Shown here piece after piece: positions 33,792 to 42,855 of a stretch of DNA of 64,000 nucleotides. Origin of the DNA: Olivibacter domesticus (GTDB lineage Bacteria > Bacteroidota > Bacteroidia > Sphingobacteriales > Sphingobacteriaceae); the NCBI RefSeq assembly GCF_900109575.1, contig NZ_FOAF01000012.1, positions 1 through 64,000 of the forward strand, read 5' to 3'. The notes below the pieces were generated by a model that was given only the letters and a program-made list of their open reading frames with translations, did not search any database and had not been told where the DNA came from. The first letter of the stretch is position 1. Each line of letters opens with the position of its first letter. A program made the position numbers and the translations under genes.

Positions 33792-34506
33792 AAGGTTCCC
33801 GTAGTTTTATTTCCAAATACGTCGTGTATATCCCGTTACCAACAGATTCATTATAACTAAAATCCTGACCGTAAATAGCTTTTAAGCGCTTATTAAAGGT
33901 AGGATTTCCCAACCCGCCTTTTACTTTCTCCAAATTACTCCCCGCTTCAATACTATTCGATACAGAAAGCTGAAACCATCCATCTACCAAATCAAACACA
34001 ATCGATATAAAGGCGTCCTCACGTTGCAGACTAGCATGTTTAAAGGCATTTTCAATGGGATTAATAGTAATCAATGGTGCTATAAGCCCCTCTTCATACA
34101 AGCGATTTTCAACATTGATTTTATTTTTAACATGTAAATTAAATAAGGGACTTGTTTTTAATCGGTTTATCTCGATGAGGCTCTTAGTAAACTCAATCTC
34201 TTCTTTCAAATTCACATATTGGGTGCTCGATTCGTACAAAATGTAGTCGAGTACATTTGATAATTTATCCAATGCGTAATAACTCTGATAGGCATGGGAT
34301 TGTATGGCATTAAGTGCATTTTTAAATAGATGCGGATTGAGCTTATATCGGAGTACTTCATCATCTGCAACAGCTGTTTTCTTCTCCAGTTCCTGATAGT
34401 TACGTTTTAATAAACCATTTTCACCTTTAATAATACGCAATTTATTAAGCAAAAATATAATGATGATGGTAAGTGTTATAGCTATTGCGATAAAAATAAT
34501 AAGCAT
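33784..34506 (-). CDS. LytS-type sensor histidine kinase
   Basis: A short kinase of about 240 residues from ATG 34506 (a TTG at 34554 would add 16 residues). One N-terminal hydrophobic segment (MLIIFIAIAITLTIIIIF) anchors it. The kinase region has the phospho-acceptor motif LNPHLFKNALNAIQ (about residue 58), the N box PIENAFKHA and a partial G box GGLGNPTFNKRL. All key residues are intact, unlike the two kinases at 13747 and 14959. There is no extracytoplasmic sensor domain. It overlaps the downstream LytTR gene. A small-RNA-like element ends 85 bases upstream. Confidence 0.88.
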   Translation of the reverse strand: MLIIFIAIAITLTIIIIFLLNKLRIIKGENGLLKRNYQELEKKTAVADDEVLRYKLNPHLFKNALNAIQSHAYQSYYALDKLSNVLDYILYESSTQYVNLKEEIEFTKSLIEINRLKTSPLFNLHVKNKINVENRLYEEGLIAPLITINPIENAFKHASLQREDAFISIVFDLVDGWFQLSVSNSIEAGSNLEKVKGGLGNPTFNKRLKAIYGQDFSYNESVGNGIYTTYLEIKLREPYG

Positions 34507-34590
34507 TGGCCATATAGATCTGTTACTAAACAAAATGTACGCTTTTATTAGCAAACATATATAAACTACCGTTATTATGCAATTTTCGTC

Positions 34591-34658
34591 AAAAACGAAA
34601 GGTCTCCAATCGGGGAGATTGAAGACCTTTACTAACCAATTATAAACCTAAATTATGA
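34591..34658 (-). ncRNA. Small RNA-like element, copy 2
   Basis: On the minus strand: CTTG (34692-34695), a 20-base spacer, the -7 box TATCTTTG (34664-34671), then the segment TAATTTAGGTTTATAATTGG (34655-34636), identical to copy 1. The hairpin follows: arms AAAGGTCT and AGACCTTT (34623-34630 with 34598-34605), an inner AATC/GATT stem with the loop UCCCC, then CGTTTTT. The outer arms differ from copy 1 by compensating changes while loop and lead segment are kept, so structure is selected. The predicted length is about 68 nt. Confidence 0.6.
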
Positions 34659-34809
34659 TGATACAAAGATAAGTACCGGAAACGTTCCCTGCAAGTATTT
34701 TAGATGTTTTAACATATTTTAACATTCTTCAAATTTAGTGAAAATTGCCCTTCAAATTGGCTCCCAATGCTTTTTACGCATTAATAGCAGGGGCGAAAGA
34801 GCGTTCATT

Positions 34810-36075
34810 TTAGACATTCACATGATAATCTTTTTTAAAAGGTTCTCCTTTCCAAGCTTTTAACATCGTCCATGGTTCAAAAGGTTCCGACCAAAATGAA
34901 TGTTTTTCAGGCAGCCCCAGTGGCAGAAACGAAAGCGATGTTAAGTACATACTTCCTGTATTACTATAGGTATCAGCCAAACCTTCCTGTTGATTTCCAA
35001 CAATGCCTAGGCTTAGCCATTCGCCTTTTACGAAAGTTTCTGGTATAAATATCCTTTTCTTAACGGATGTTATTGCACATCGTACCTGCGACGGCTTAAT
35101 CCACTCCGGTAACCCATCTTCTAATGCCAATTGGACCAAAGGTTGAAAAATGGCCGTTCGGTAGGTTGCTGAACGACCAAAAATAGGATAAGTACCTTCT
35201 GGAGAAACCATGCGCTCCAAAAATTCAGCGTACCGCTGCATACGTTTATATGCGAGATCGTATTCTTCCTTTGATCTGCGTTTATGCTGCACATTTACGC
35301 GAAGTACATCTATCAACATGGGTTGAATGACATAGCTATTATAATAATCAAAACTGAAAACAGGGCCATCCCCATACCATCCATCACCTTTATACCATTC
35401 TTTAATCTTTTCTAATGCATAATCTATTCGTTCTTCCACAAAGTCCTCCCCAACACTAAGTAAAAAGCTTTCTATCATCGCTGCAAAGAGTAACCAGTTA
35501 CTTTCGTAAGGTTTTATTCTCCGCAATTGTTTAAATTCATGAACGAGCCGTTTTTTTGTTGTATCATCTAATGGTTCCCATAATGCCTTTGGCGCTTTGA
35601 TAAGGCTCTGCGCTAAAAATGCCGCATCAACCAACGGTTGTGAACCGCTGCTCCAACTTAAATAATCTGGACTTTCGGGATCCACACCATGTGCAATACT
35701 GGCTAACAATTGTTTATTTAAACGTTTTCTTATAACATCCTCTTCCCTATTAGCATTCTCTAAAGCGAACCAAGGAGCCAAACCTGTAGACAAACGGCCC
35801 AATCCTTCTAAATATCCTACCCCCTTATCTCGATTATCCCAAATAGGACTCACTTGCATATCCATGTTTTTTCGTAAGGTTCCTTTGCTCATATTACTTA
35901 ACAGAGGACTTGCAATTTTATCCAATAAATCGACCCAATATTTACGGTCGTCTATGCCACTTGGTAGCTTCTCAATTTCGACATCTTTCGTTCCAGCAAA
36001 TAACTGAGCAGGCTGTATGAATAATCCTGCAACACTGGCGAATGATAATTTTCTTAAAAGGTTTCTTCTCTTCAT
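34810..36075 (-). CDS. DUF2264 domain protein, Tat-exported
   Basis: A 421-residue exported protein. The N-terminus MKRRNLLRKLSFASVAG has twin arginines. The rest matches DUF2264 (PF10022): YWVDLLDKIASPLLSNMSKG (about 46-65), the YLEGLGRLSTGLAPWFALE motif (about 87-105), YESNWLLFAAMIESFLL (about 190-206) and GDGWYGDGPVFSFDYYNSYV (about 230-249). These are alpha/alpha-barrel features; from memory some relatives act on uronic-acid-containing glycans. The acidic residues in GDGPVFSFDYY are candidates for catalysis. It stands alone; no carbohydrate genes adjoin it. Confidence 0.85.
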   Translation of the reverse strand: MKRRNLLRKLSFASVAGLFIQPAQLFAGTKDVEIEKLPSGIDDRKYWVDLLDKIASPLLSNMSKGTLRKNMDMQVSPIWDNRDKGVGYLEGLGRLSTGLAPWFALENANREEDVIRKRLNKQLLASIAHGVDPESPDYLSWSSGSQPLVDAAFLAQSLIKAPKALWEPLDDTTKKRLVHEFKQLRRIKPYESNWLLFAAMIESFLLSVGEDFVEERIDYALEKIKEWYKGDGWYGDGPVFSFDYYNSYVIQPMLIDVLRVNVQHKRRSKEEYDLAYKRMQRYAEFLERMVSPEGTYPIFGRSATYRTAIFQPLVQLALEDGLPEWIKPSQVRCAITSVKKRIFIPETFVKGEWLSLGIVGNQQEGLADTYSNTGSMYLTSLSFLPLGLPEKHSFWSEPFEPWTMLKAWKGEPFKKDYHVNV

Positions 36076-36450
36076 TATTTATCTTTTCGGTACCGGAAAT
36101 AACGGATATACTGAATTCAAAAATATACTTTAATTCGATAAACCTGCACATAATTCCTAATCATTTTTGAGGAAAAATATTCATTTAAAATCTCTTCGTC
36201 AGCCACCCCAGCGCTTGGTTAGGAGATATCTCTCTTCGATTCACTTCGTTTGATGTAGACAGCCTCCGCATGCCTGGGATATCTTAGTTACACCGTGCTC
36301 TACGCGATATGATGGCAGTCTTACAACAATGTCATAAAGATTTGGTAATCTTAAATAAACATTATAGAAATTTCCATTGATTTAATTTGCTGATATGTCA
36401 CCATTAATAGATAATGACATGCTAACAAAACACGCTTTAAACCACAAAAA
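36076..36450. other. Intergenic region with a GC-richer REP-like island
   Basis: About 375 bases. The centre (36191-36310) is less AT-rich than its surroundings and contains AGATATC (36224-36230) mirrored by GATATCT (36278-36284) and a CTTCGATTCACTTCG stretch. It recalls the short palindromic intergenic repeats of Sphingobacteriaceae, but no second copy is seen in this window. No open frame is supported. Confidence 0.4.
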
Positions 36451-37713
36451 ATGAAAAAACCAATTTACCTTTTCTCTCTTGTTTTATTCATGTGTTCATG
36501 CTCAAAAAAAGAAGTATTGGAAAAGCAAAATCTAGCGCAGGATCTTGCTTCAGTGAACACAAATAGTACATTGACCTTGGCCTCTAATGTATCTGTTGCG
36601 TATACCGATGAAAGCAATTTTGTTCAAAATTTAGCTAGTCATGGATTTAAAAGTATTGATCAACTAAGCCTAAATAGAGCAGGGCAAGCTAGCGGGTACA
36701 ACACGACATACGGCTTTAACATCCCGGCAGATAGGCAGGTTAAAGGATTTAAATGGAACAAAGGTGATCAGGACACCAAAGAATGGAGACCACAGGGTAT
36801 TACCGGTTTTGCAAAAAACGGAAAAAATTACTTACTCGTTACCTGGTATGGGATAGGTCCTTCCAACATTGCAGGTGTATATAACCAGCACAAAGGAGTT
36901 CGTATAAGTCTAGTAGACATTACTAATATGTCCAGTATTACCTATCGCCATATATTATTAGTTCAGAATAAAGCAAATATGACTAACAGCGAACTTTATA
37001 GGCCTTCGAATGAATATAGTCAATTGAATGGGTTTGCCCCGGTAACTATACATGCGGGCGGAGTTGCTTATTATAATGACAAAATCTATGTTGCCGATAC
37101 CCGGTTGGGATTAAGAGTATTTGATTTGACCAAATTTTTAAGTGCTGCTGGTGATCCTAATGAGGAACGCATTGGTATTGAAACGGACGGGAGTTTGAAA
37201 GCCTTTAATTATGGTTATGTATTACCACAAATAGGCTATTATAAAATCACAAATGCGAACCCTTTTTCTTGTGTTGCACTTGGTGAGGGGAGCACCGCTA
37301 GCGAATTGCGACTATGGACAGGCCAATATTTAGGTGCAGCTGATGGAAAAATCCCTCAGGTATACGGATTTCCTATCAACAGCCAGGGGCAGTTGGTTGG
37401 CGCTGTTGAAAGTATTTCTCCACTCGACAAATATGACACCCCTGTTTATGGAATGCAGGGCGTTTACCGCAAACAAACAAAGACCATTATGACAACCACT
37501 GGTAACAGTAGCTATGAAGGTTCAACCGCTCGACTGGTGCGATACAATGATGGCACTACTGCCGCTACTCGCTACAGGTGGCCTCATGGTGCTGAAGATT
37601 TATATCATGAACCAAACACCGGTTTGCTTTGGAATCTTACTGAATACGAAACCGCAAAATATAATAAGGAAAACCGAACAGTTTTTGCGGTAAGGTATTC
37701 GGATTATGACTAG
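36451..37713 (+). CDS. Secreted lipoprotein of unknown function, possibly beta-propeller
   Basis: A 420-residue exported protein. The signal peptide MKKPIYLFSLVLFMCSCSKK has Cys at 15 and 17; one is probably lipidated. The remainder contains repeated short strands: YLLVTWYGIGPSNIAG, IYVADTRLGLRVFDLTKF (about 211-228), MQGVYRKQTKTIMTTTG (about 338-354) and GLLWNLTEYE near the end. The second of these is typical of beta-propeller blades. I do not recognise the family. It is monocistronic, and the neighbours (DUF2264 gene and PQQ-type dehydrogenase) are in other orientations. Confidence 0.7.
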   Translation: MKKPIYLFSLVLFMCSCSKKEVLEKQNLAQDLASVNTNSTLTLASNVSVAYTDESNFVQNLASHGFKSIDQLSLNRAGQASGYNTTYGFNIPADRQVKGFKWNKGDQDTKEWRPQGITGFAKNGKNYLLVTWYGIGPSNIAGVYNQHKGVRISLVDITNMSSITYRHILLVQNKANMTNSELYRPSNEYSQLNGFAPVTIHAGGVAYYNDKIYVADTRLGLRVFDLTKFLSAAGDPNEERIGIETDGSLKAFNYGYVLPQIGYYKITNANPFSCVALGEGSTASELRLWTGQYLGAADGKIPQVYGFPINSQGQLVGAVESISPLDKYDTPVYGMQGVYRKQTKTIMTTTGNSSYEGSTARLVRYNDGTTAATRYRWPHGAEDLYHEPNTGLLWNLTEYETAKYNKENRTVFAVRYSDYD

Positions 37714-37770
37714 TTAAAGAACCTGGGCAACAGAGGCACCCCTCTCACAATTGAAAGTCCTAGCATTGGA

Positions 37771-37813
37771 ATACACTGCCCCCAAAAGTTAGACATTTTT
37801 TGGGGCAGTGTAT
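37771..37813. repeat. Hairpin with IS3-like terminal motif
   Basis: ATACACTGCCCC (37771-37782) and GGGGCAGTGTAT (37802-37813), perfect 12-base arms, with CAAAAGTTAGACA between. The left part resembles the ends of IS150-group IS3 elements. It lies between two convergent gene ends. It may be a terminator, a remnant of an insertion-sequence end, or both. Confidence 0.6.
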
Positions 37814-37853
37814 ATGATATACAACCTGTTTTTATTAACGCTTTATTAAAAGC

Positions 37854-39101
37854 TTAGCTTTTTCCTTTATAGGCTATCCGGTAAACGGTTCCCTGCAAAT
37901 CATCACTTACATATAAAGCACCGTCGGGCCCCTGCGCAAGTCCGCATGGTTTATGCTGACTGGGACCGGTAGGATGTGCTAAATCAACACCGGCGAAATC
38001 ATCTGCAAATATTTCCCAATCACCACTAGGTTTGCCATCTTTGAAAGGGACAAAAGCCACGCAGAAACCCTTATGAATTTCGGTCGACTGACCGTGAAAA
38101 GCTATAAAGGCCCCATTTTTGTACTTTTCAGGGAACATGTTGCCCGTATAAAACAACATATCATTAGGTCCCAAATGTGCAGGAAATGCCATAACAGGGT
38201 CTAAGTATTTACGATCACTTTCTTTTTTTCCATCACCACCAAATTCCGGCGCTTGCAATTGTTTATGTTGCACCTGATCATAGTATATGTAAGGCCATCC
38301 GGCATCCGCTCCTTGTGTCAGCTCATACATGGTCTCCGCTGGAAACTTAGCAGAATAAGCGGCATCAAAATATTGTGGATAATTTTCATGGAAAGCGCCT
38401 CGTCCATGGTGCATAGCAAATAAAGATTTTGAGATATCATTCCAAGCAAAACCGACAACGCCCTTTAAGCCTGTCGCAAAACGTACAGCATCGGTGTAGC
38501 TTTGATTGGGTTTATCTGCCTTGAATTGCCAGATACCGGCAACCGAATCTAGCAAGGGGCAAGATTTTCCATCAGTTGTTTCATTTTTGCAAGCATCAGA
38601 ATAAGAAGCCACAGCAACATATAAATTGTTGTTATCGTCAATTACCATGGGTTTTGAGCCATCAACAGCCCGAGCTACAAGCCCTGTTACAATAACTTCT
38701 GGCTGCTTATCATTAATCACTTTTTGATTTTTATCAAGTTTATAGCGGTAAACAGTTGTATTTGACGAGGTGTACAAATAATCATCTTTAATAAGAATAC
38801 CAGTACCCGGGTAATTTCCAAAGGAACTTGTTTGATCTACAATACCGTCGCCATCTGTATCTGATAAGCAATAAATTCCTTTACCATCTTTTAACGCGCC
38901 AAGTTTTATATAAATATCTCCTGATTTATTGACGGCCAAATGCCGGGCAGAACCTAAAGAATCGGCAACGATAGTAGCCGAAAAACCCGGTTCTAATTTA
39001 AGGGGTGCTGATTTTGCTTGGTTAGTTGGTTTGGAGTTACATCCAAAAAGTAGGGTTGCAAAGGCAATGGCCCCAGCAAAATGTAAGAGTTTTTTGTGCA
39101 T
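37854..39101 (-). CDS. PQQ-dependent sugar dehydrogenase-like lipoprotein (sorbosone dehydrogenase family)
   Basis: A 415-residue exported lipoprotein; the lipobox is LLFGC with Cys at 21. A six-bladed beta-propeller of the soluble glucose/sorbosone dehydrogenase type follows: HLAVNKSGDIYIKLG (about 54-68), GLKGVVGFAWND, GADAGWPYIYYDQ (about 267-279), MLFYTGNMFPEKYKNGAFIA (about 315-334) and the closing GLAQGPDGALYVSDD (about 390-404). These enzymes oxidise sugars in the periplasm with PQQ; many Bacteroidota homologues lack proof of activity. It stands between a lipoprotein gene and the DUF5690 transporter, 154 bases from the latter. Confidence 0.82.
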   Translation of the reverse strand: MHKKLLHFAGAIAFATLLFGCNSKPTNQAKSAPLKLEPGFSATIVADSLGSARHLAVNKSGDIYIKLGALKDGKGIYCLSDTDGDGIVDQTSSFGNYPGTGILIKDDYLYTSSNTTVYRYKLDKNQKVINDKQPEVIVTGLVARAVDGSKPMVIDDNNNLYVAVASYSDACKNETTDGKSCPLLDSVAGIWQFKADKPNQSYTDAVRFATGLKGVVGFAWNDISKSLFAMHHGRGAFHENYPQYFDAAYSAKFPAETMYELTQGADAGWPYIYYDQVQHKQLQAPEFGGDGKKESDRKYLDPVMAFPAHLGPNDMLFYTGNMFPEKYKNGAFIAFHGQSTEIHKGFCVAFVPFKDGKPSGDWEIFADDFAGVDLAHPTGPSQHKPCGLAQGPDGALYVSDDLQGTVYRIAYKGKS

Positions 39102-39255
39102 TTTTAAGCTCGTTATTTTAGTGTTTCTGATCTGACACCTAACAATTTAGGCTACGGGGCGTAAAACTAAAAATATCTAGCTATATCTCATGATACAATA
39201 TGTATTTTTTATGTTGCATGCTATATCAAATACAAGCGATTCATTATCATCAAGT

Positions 39256-40575
39256 CTATGTACAGGAGGGCCTGTAAATTGCCTCTTCATTTTTTTGCTG
39301 TCTTTTCTTTCCGCCAAAAAAAACAAATACAAACACTAGTAGGATTAGGCATACAGGAACGATTGAATAGCAAAAATAAATCAGTATTGATGACCATTTC
39401 ACGGTAGGCATGGCAAACTCTTTTAACAACAATAAGCCTACACTTCCTAAATACCCTACCGAATCACATAAGTAGACAAAAAAACCTGCATTTGCTCTAA
39501 TTTTAAATAAGGCTATAATTCTTTCAAATAAAACAGTTTGAACGGGAGTATATGCTAGAAATAGCCCAACACCTATCAACAACATCCAACTATAGGCGTT
39601 GATATAATGTAGTTGGAAAAGAAATGTACTGGTTCCGCTTAGCAATATCCCAAACATCATCAAGGCAAGCGTAAAAATAAATCCTTTATTGTTATTACGA
39701 ATGAAAGCAATCAAACCAATAGCAAGCACCACAATAATACTGCTTATAATTTCTGTAGTGGCAAATACCGTCTCAGAATACCCTGGTTGAATTTCATCCC
39801 AGATCTCAACCGAGAAATTATCTCTGAAGTCTCTCATAACAGTAAGAAAGGCATAGATAACAACAATACATGCTACTCCAAGTCCATATACCGCCATGAC
39901 AGCTTTTCGAGCTTCTTTATCCATCGGAATACGTTCCGCTCGTAACAACTGATCTTTACTATTTGGAGCCGGGATTACAGATAGCATCCAAACGAAAAAC
40001 AAAAAGAATGGAAAGAAAAATCCACCGACAATAAAGGGCATCCAGAATTCCGATGCACCCAACAGATGTTGGATAAACAAATAGACTGTTTTAAGTACGC
40101 CAGAAGCAACAATGATACTGATATTTAAACCAAAGCTTAACAGTTCGGTAAACTTCCGCCCTTCTAAAAAACTAAAAACAATTCCCCAGATCATTCCCAA
40201 GGGAAGCCCATTTAAAAATAAACATAGAAAATTGTAAGGAAAAGGGATCACAGCAAATAGCAAAAGGCTTAATGCAGCGATTAGAATAAGTGCAATAATA
40301 AGCTGCACTCTTTGATTAGGCCTCATTTCTGCAATCACCTTAATACCAATAAATTTGGATGTCATATACCCTAATACCTGCGCAATAATTAAGATGGATT
40401 TATAATCCATCCCCCATAACCTTAAGCCATCATAGTGCCCCATATTAAAAGGTTTACGAAAAGCATACATGCAGAAATAAGCACCGAAAGCTGCAAACGC
40501 ACACCACAAGATGAAACTAGGAGAAGACGTTTCTGCTAACCAACGTGAAACTTTATTCTTGGATTTTGTTTCCAT
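39256..40575 (-). CDS. DUF5690 family MFS transporter (organophosphate-antiporter-like)
   Basis: A 439-residue inner-membrane protein with about twelve hydrophobic segments. The N-terminal region AYFCMYAFRKPFNMGHYDG (about 32-50) and LGYMTSKFIGIKVIAEMRP (about 68-86) resemble the GlpT/UhpT organophosphate:phosphate antiporters, including the Arg in the first helix. As I recall, the NCBI family name is DUF5690. It lies 18 bases downstream of the TIGR03364 FAD oxidoreductase and ends the large minus-strand array with SusC/D and phosphoesterases. A role in importing a phosphorylated or phosphonate compound is therefore likely but not proven. Confidence 0.85.
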   Translation of the reverse strand: METKSKNKVSRWLAETSSPSFILWCAFAAFGAYFCMYAFRKPFNMGHYDGLRLWGMDYKSILIIAQVLGYMTSKFIGIKVIAEMRPNQRVQLIIALILIAALSLLLFAVIPFPYNFLCLFLNGLPLGMIWGIVFSFLEGRKFTELLSFGLNISIIVASGVLKTVYLFIQHLLGASEFWMPFIVGGFFFPFFLFFVWMLSVIPAPNSKDQLLRAERIPMDKEARKAVMAVYGLGVACIVVIYAFLTVMRDFRDNFSVEIWDEIQPGYSETVFATTEIISSIIVVLAIGLIAFIRNNNKGFIFTLALMMFGILLSGTSTFLFQLHYINAYSWMLLIGVGLFLAYTPVQTVLFERIIALFKIRANAGFFVYLCDSVGYLGSVGLLLLKEFAMPTVKWSSILIYFCYSIVPVCLILLVFVFVFFGGKKRQQKNEEAIYRPSCT

Positions 40576-40593
40576 TGTATAGGGGGTGCTGTG

Positions 40594-41757
40594 TTATAAA
40601 TTGAAAATCCTCTTTACGCTTTCTTCTGTATATCCAATTCCTGCAGTCATACCTTTTCCTCCAATACAAGTGCGAATCAATATACTTTCAGTTACATCTA
40701 TCTCGACAATATTTTTATCGGGGTGTTGTGGATAGTAGCCTGCCCAGCTACTACTAATTTTATGAACATCAAAATTAGCGATACGTGCTGCCTCGTTCAA
40801 CATTAACTGATTGATGTAATCACTGATCCGAAAACCTAGATCGTCTAATTGATTGGCATCTGCATATTCATGAGAGTCGCCAATAATAAAACTTCCGTCA
40901 ACAGCTTTTTTGAATAAAATATGAATGCCCCACTTCTGCAGTTCCTTGTAATGATCCGGCGTGGAGATTTTATTAAAAGACGGACAGTAATGTTCAAAAC
41001 TCTCGTAACGTCTTATGGTGAGGCCTGTTAAAATATTACCCTCCAATTGCACTTCCGGCATGGGCACTGTACGCAACATCTGCAACTTACTTACTACTTG
41101 TCCACTCTTGCTATATATCTCTGGGAATAACAACTTAAATTCATTGCCATTACAGATAACCACCTTTTCACCTAAATACGTAGAGCCATTTGAGGTTTTC
41201 ACACTTACGCCACCTGTGCTGTTTTCGCAGCTAATAACGGGTGAGTTATATAGCAAGGTAAGCTCCTTGAATTGTTCTTGCATATAGGCATGCACCTTGT
41301 AGATCATTTGATCAGGTTCTACACTTACCTCCTGTGGAAAGAAAAGCCCCTCCTTCACATAGGAGGATTTTAAAGCCGTATATTTTGCTAATACATCTGT
41401 TGCTGATAGTAATTTACAGGTATAACCAACTGTATCATAATGGTCTTTCAGCTCGTGAATAAGCTGTTGCTCACTTTCATCTGAAGCTATATAGACACTA
41501 CCATTATTGCGGACACTTATATCAAACTCTTTTTGAAGCGACTGATAAACCTCCAGCCCTCTTACACCATAGCGAAACCACTGATCAACCATACCAGATG
41601 GTACTGCCTGCCCAAAATTTCGAACGGTGGCACCCACAGGATAATTGTCTTTCTCCAATAACAGTACTTTAAGCCCTGCTCTTAGTGCATGGTAAGCATG
41701 AAAGGTTCCTAATATTCCGCTACCTACCACAATTAGATCATATTTTTTATCTTGCAT
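40594..41757 (-). CDS. TIGR03364-type FAD-dependent oxidoreductase
   Basis: A 387-residue FAD enzyme of the DAO (glycine/D-amino-acid oxidase) fold. The N-terminus has YDLIVVGSGILGTFHAYHAL (about 6-25) and the FAD loop GATVRNFGQAVPSG (about 42-55). The C-terminus has the closing FAD region with GGKGMTAGIGYTEES. The RNFGQ motif and overall length match the TIGR03364 family, members of which lie in phosphonate-catabolism loci and oxidise N-methylated aminophosphonates in described cases (from memory). Here it is between a phosphoesterase gene and the DUF5690 transporter, with no PhnX-like phosphatase adjacent. Substrate unknown. Confidence 0.88.
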   Translation of the reverse strand: MQDKKYDLIVVGSGILGTFHAYHALRAGLKVLLLEKDNYPVGATVRNFGQAVPSGMVDQWFRYGVRGLEVYQSLQKEFDISVRNNGSVYIASDESEQQLIHELKDHYDTVGYTCKLLSATDVLAKYTALKSSYVKEGLFFPQEVSVEPDQMIYKVHAYMQEQFKELTLLYNSPVISCENSTGGVSVKTSNGSTYLGEKVVICNGNEFKLLFPEIYSKSGQVVSKLQMLRTVPMPEVQLEGNILTGLTIRRYESFEHYCPSFNKISTPDHYKELQKWGIHILFKKAVDGSFIIGDSHEYADANQLDDLGFRISDYINQLMLNEAARIANFDVHKISSSWAGYYPQHPDKNIVEIDVTESILIRTCIGGKGMTAGIGYTEESVKRIFNL

Positions 41758-41874
41758 AAGCTTGAAGATTTTTTAAAAGCATTTTAAAATACATTTATAT
41801 CACTGCTAATACTGCACGACACAATATTAAACAATGTTTATAAATAATAAACAATAAAATAGGTTAAGTTTTTG

Positions 41875-42837
41875 TTAATAATAGGAAAACTGTGCTGGAT
41901 AAGGAATGACACGATCGGAAATATGCGGTACTGTTTCATATCCCAAATAATAGCTTTGTTCCTCACCCGTGAGATTTTCCGAATAGGACGATTCTTTTCC
42001 TTTTATAATAATAGTTCCATCATCCATGATATTTACCAAAGCCCATATAGGTTCCACGGTATGCACAAAACGATATCCTTTCTTGGTGCGTGCAAATTGA
42101 TACGCGATGCTATTAATTTGTAAATAAGGAATATCATTATACCAATTCAAATAGTCTTCGTGATGATGTCCGCTCAAAACCAAACGAATTTTTCGATGAC
42201 CTGCCTGCTTATTTATCCTTTCGAACAGTATACGGATTATGTTCCCTTCCATTAAGCCATCCAAATCATTATCTATACCCTGATGACAGAAAACGATCAC
42301 CGGCAATGAGGTTCTGTCCAGATCTTGATGCAGCCAATCATATTGCTCTTTTAGAATAGATCTTGGATACCTGGATGTATCATCTTGCGGAAGACGCTCA
42401 TTCCCGTTCAATACAACAAAGTGATATCCATTTAAATCGAAACTGTAATAGGCCCCGGCTGCATTCCAAAATTTAATCACGTCTTGGTGTGTAAAACCTC
42501 CATCCACGTCATGATTGCCTATAACGTGGTACTTGGGGCCTGTAAATTTATTCCAAGCCTCGATGAGCGTTTTATTCTCCTGTTTAGGCGAACAAAAATC
42601 ACCCATCTGTATGACGAAATTTGGTTTTTGCGTATTCATGTATTGCGTAAATGCTTCAATCCGTTCAACGCCATCTTTTATGAGGTCATGATGCAGATCA
42701 GCACAAACTCCAAAGCTCAACTGAATAGTGCGATTGCGCGCTGTAGGATCTGATGCTAATGCAGAAAGCGGGTTTGGTGACAGCGGTGTTAAAGCGCCCA
42801 ACACAAAGGAGTTTCGTATAAAATGTCTTCTCTTCAT
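41875..42837 (-). CDS. Tat-exported metallophosphoesterase (first of a pair)
   Basis: A 320-residue exported calcineurin-like phosphoesterase. MKRRHFIRNSFVLGALTP is a twin-arginine signal. Metal motifs: GVCADLHHDL (about residues 43-52), IQMGDFCSP (about 75-83), VIGNHDVDGG (about 105-114), VFCHQGIDND (about 195-204) and LSGHHHEDYL (about 229-238). It lies 18 bases downstream of a second phosphoesterase (42856) on the same strand. The two are only distantly alike, so each may cut a different bond of the same imported compound. It is followed by the FAD oxidoreductase after 117 bases. Confidence 0.9.
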   Translation of the reverse strand: MKRRHFIRNSFVLGALTPLSPNPLSALASDPTARNRTIQLSFGVCADLHHDLIKDGVERIEAFTQYMNTQKPNFVIQMGDFCSPKQENKTLIEAWNKFTGPKYHVIGNHDVDGGFTHQDVIKFWNAAGAYYSFDLNGYHFVVLNGNERLPQDDTSRYPRSILKEQYDWLHQDLDRTSLPVIVFCHQGIDNDLDGLMEGNIIRILFERINKQAGHRKIRLVLSGHHHEDYLNWYNDIPYLQINSIAYQFARTKKGYRFVHTVEPIWALVNIMDDGTIIIKGKESSYSENLTGEEQSYYLGYETVPHISDRVIPYPAQFSYY

Positions 42838-42855
42838 GATGCATTTGTTTTACAG

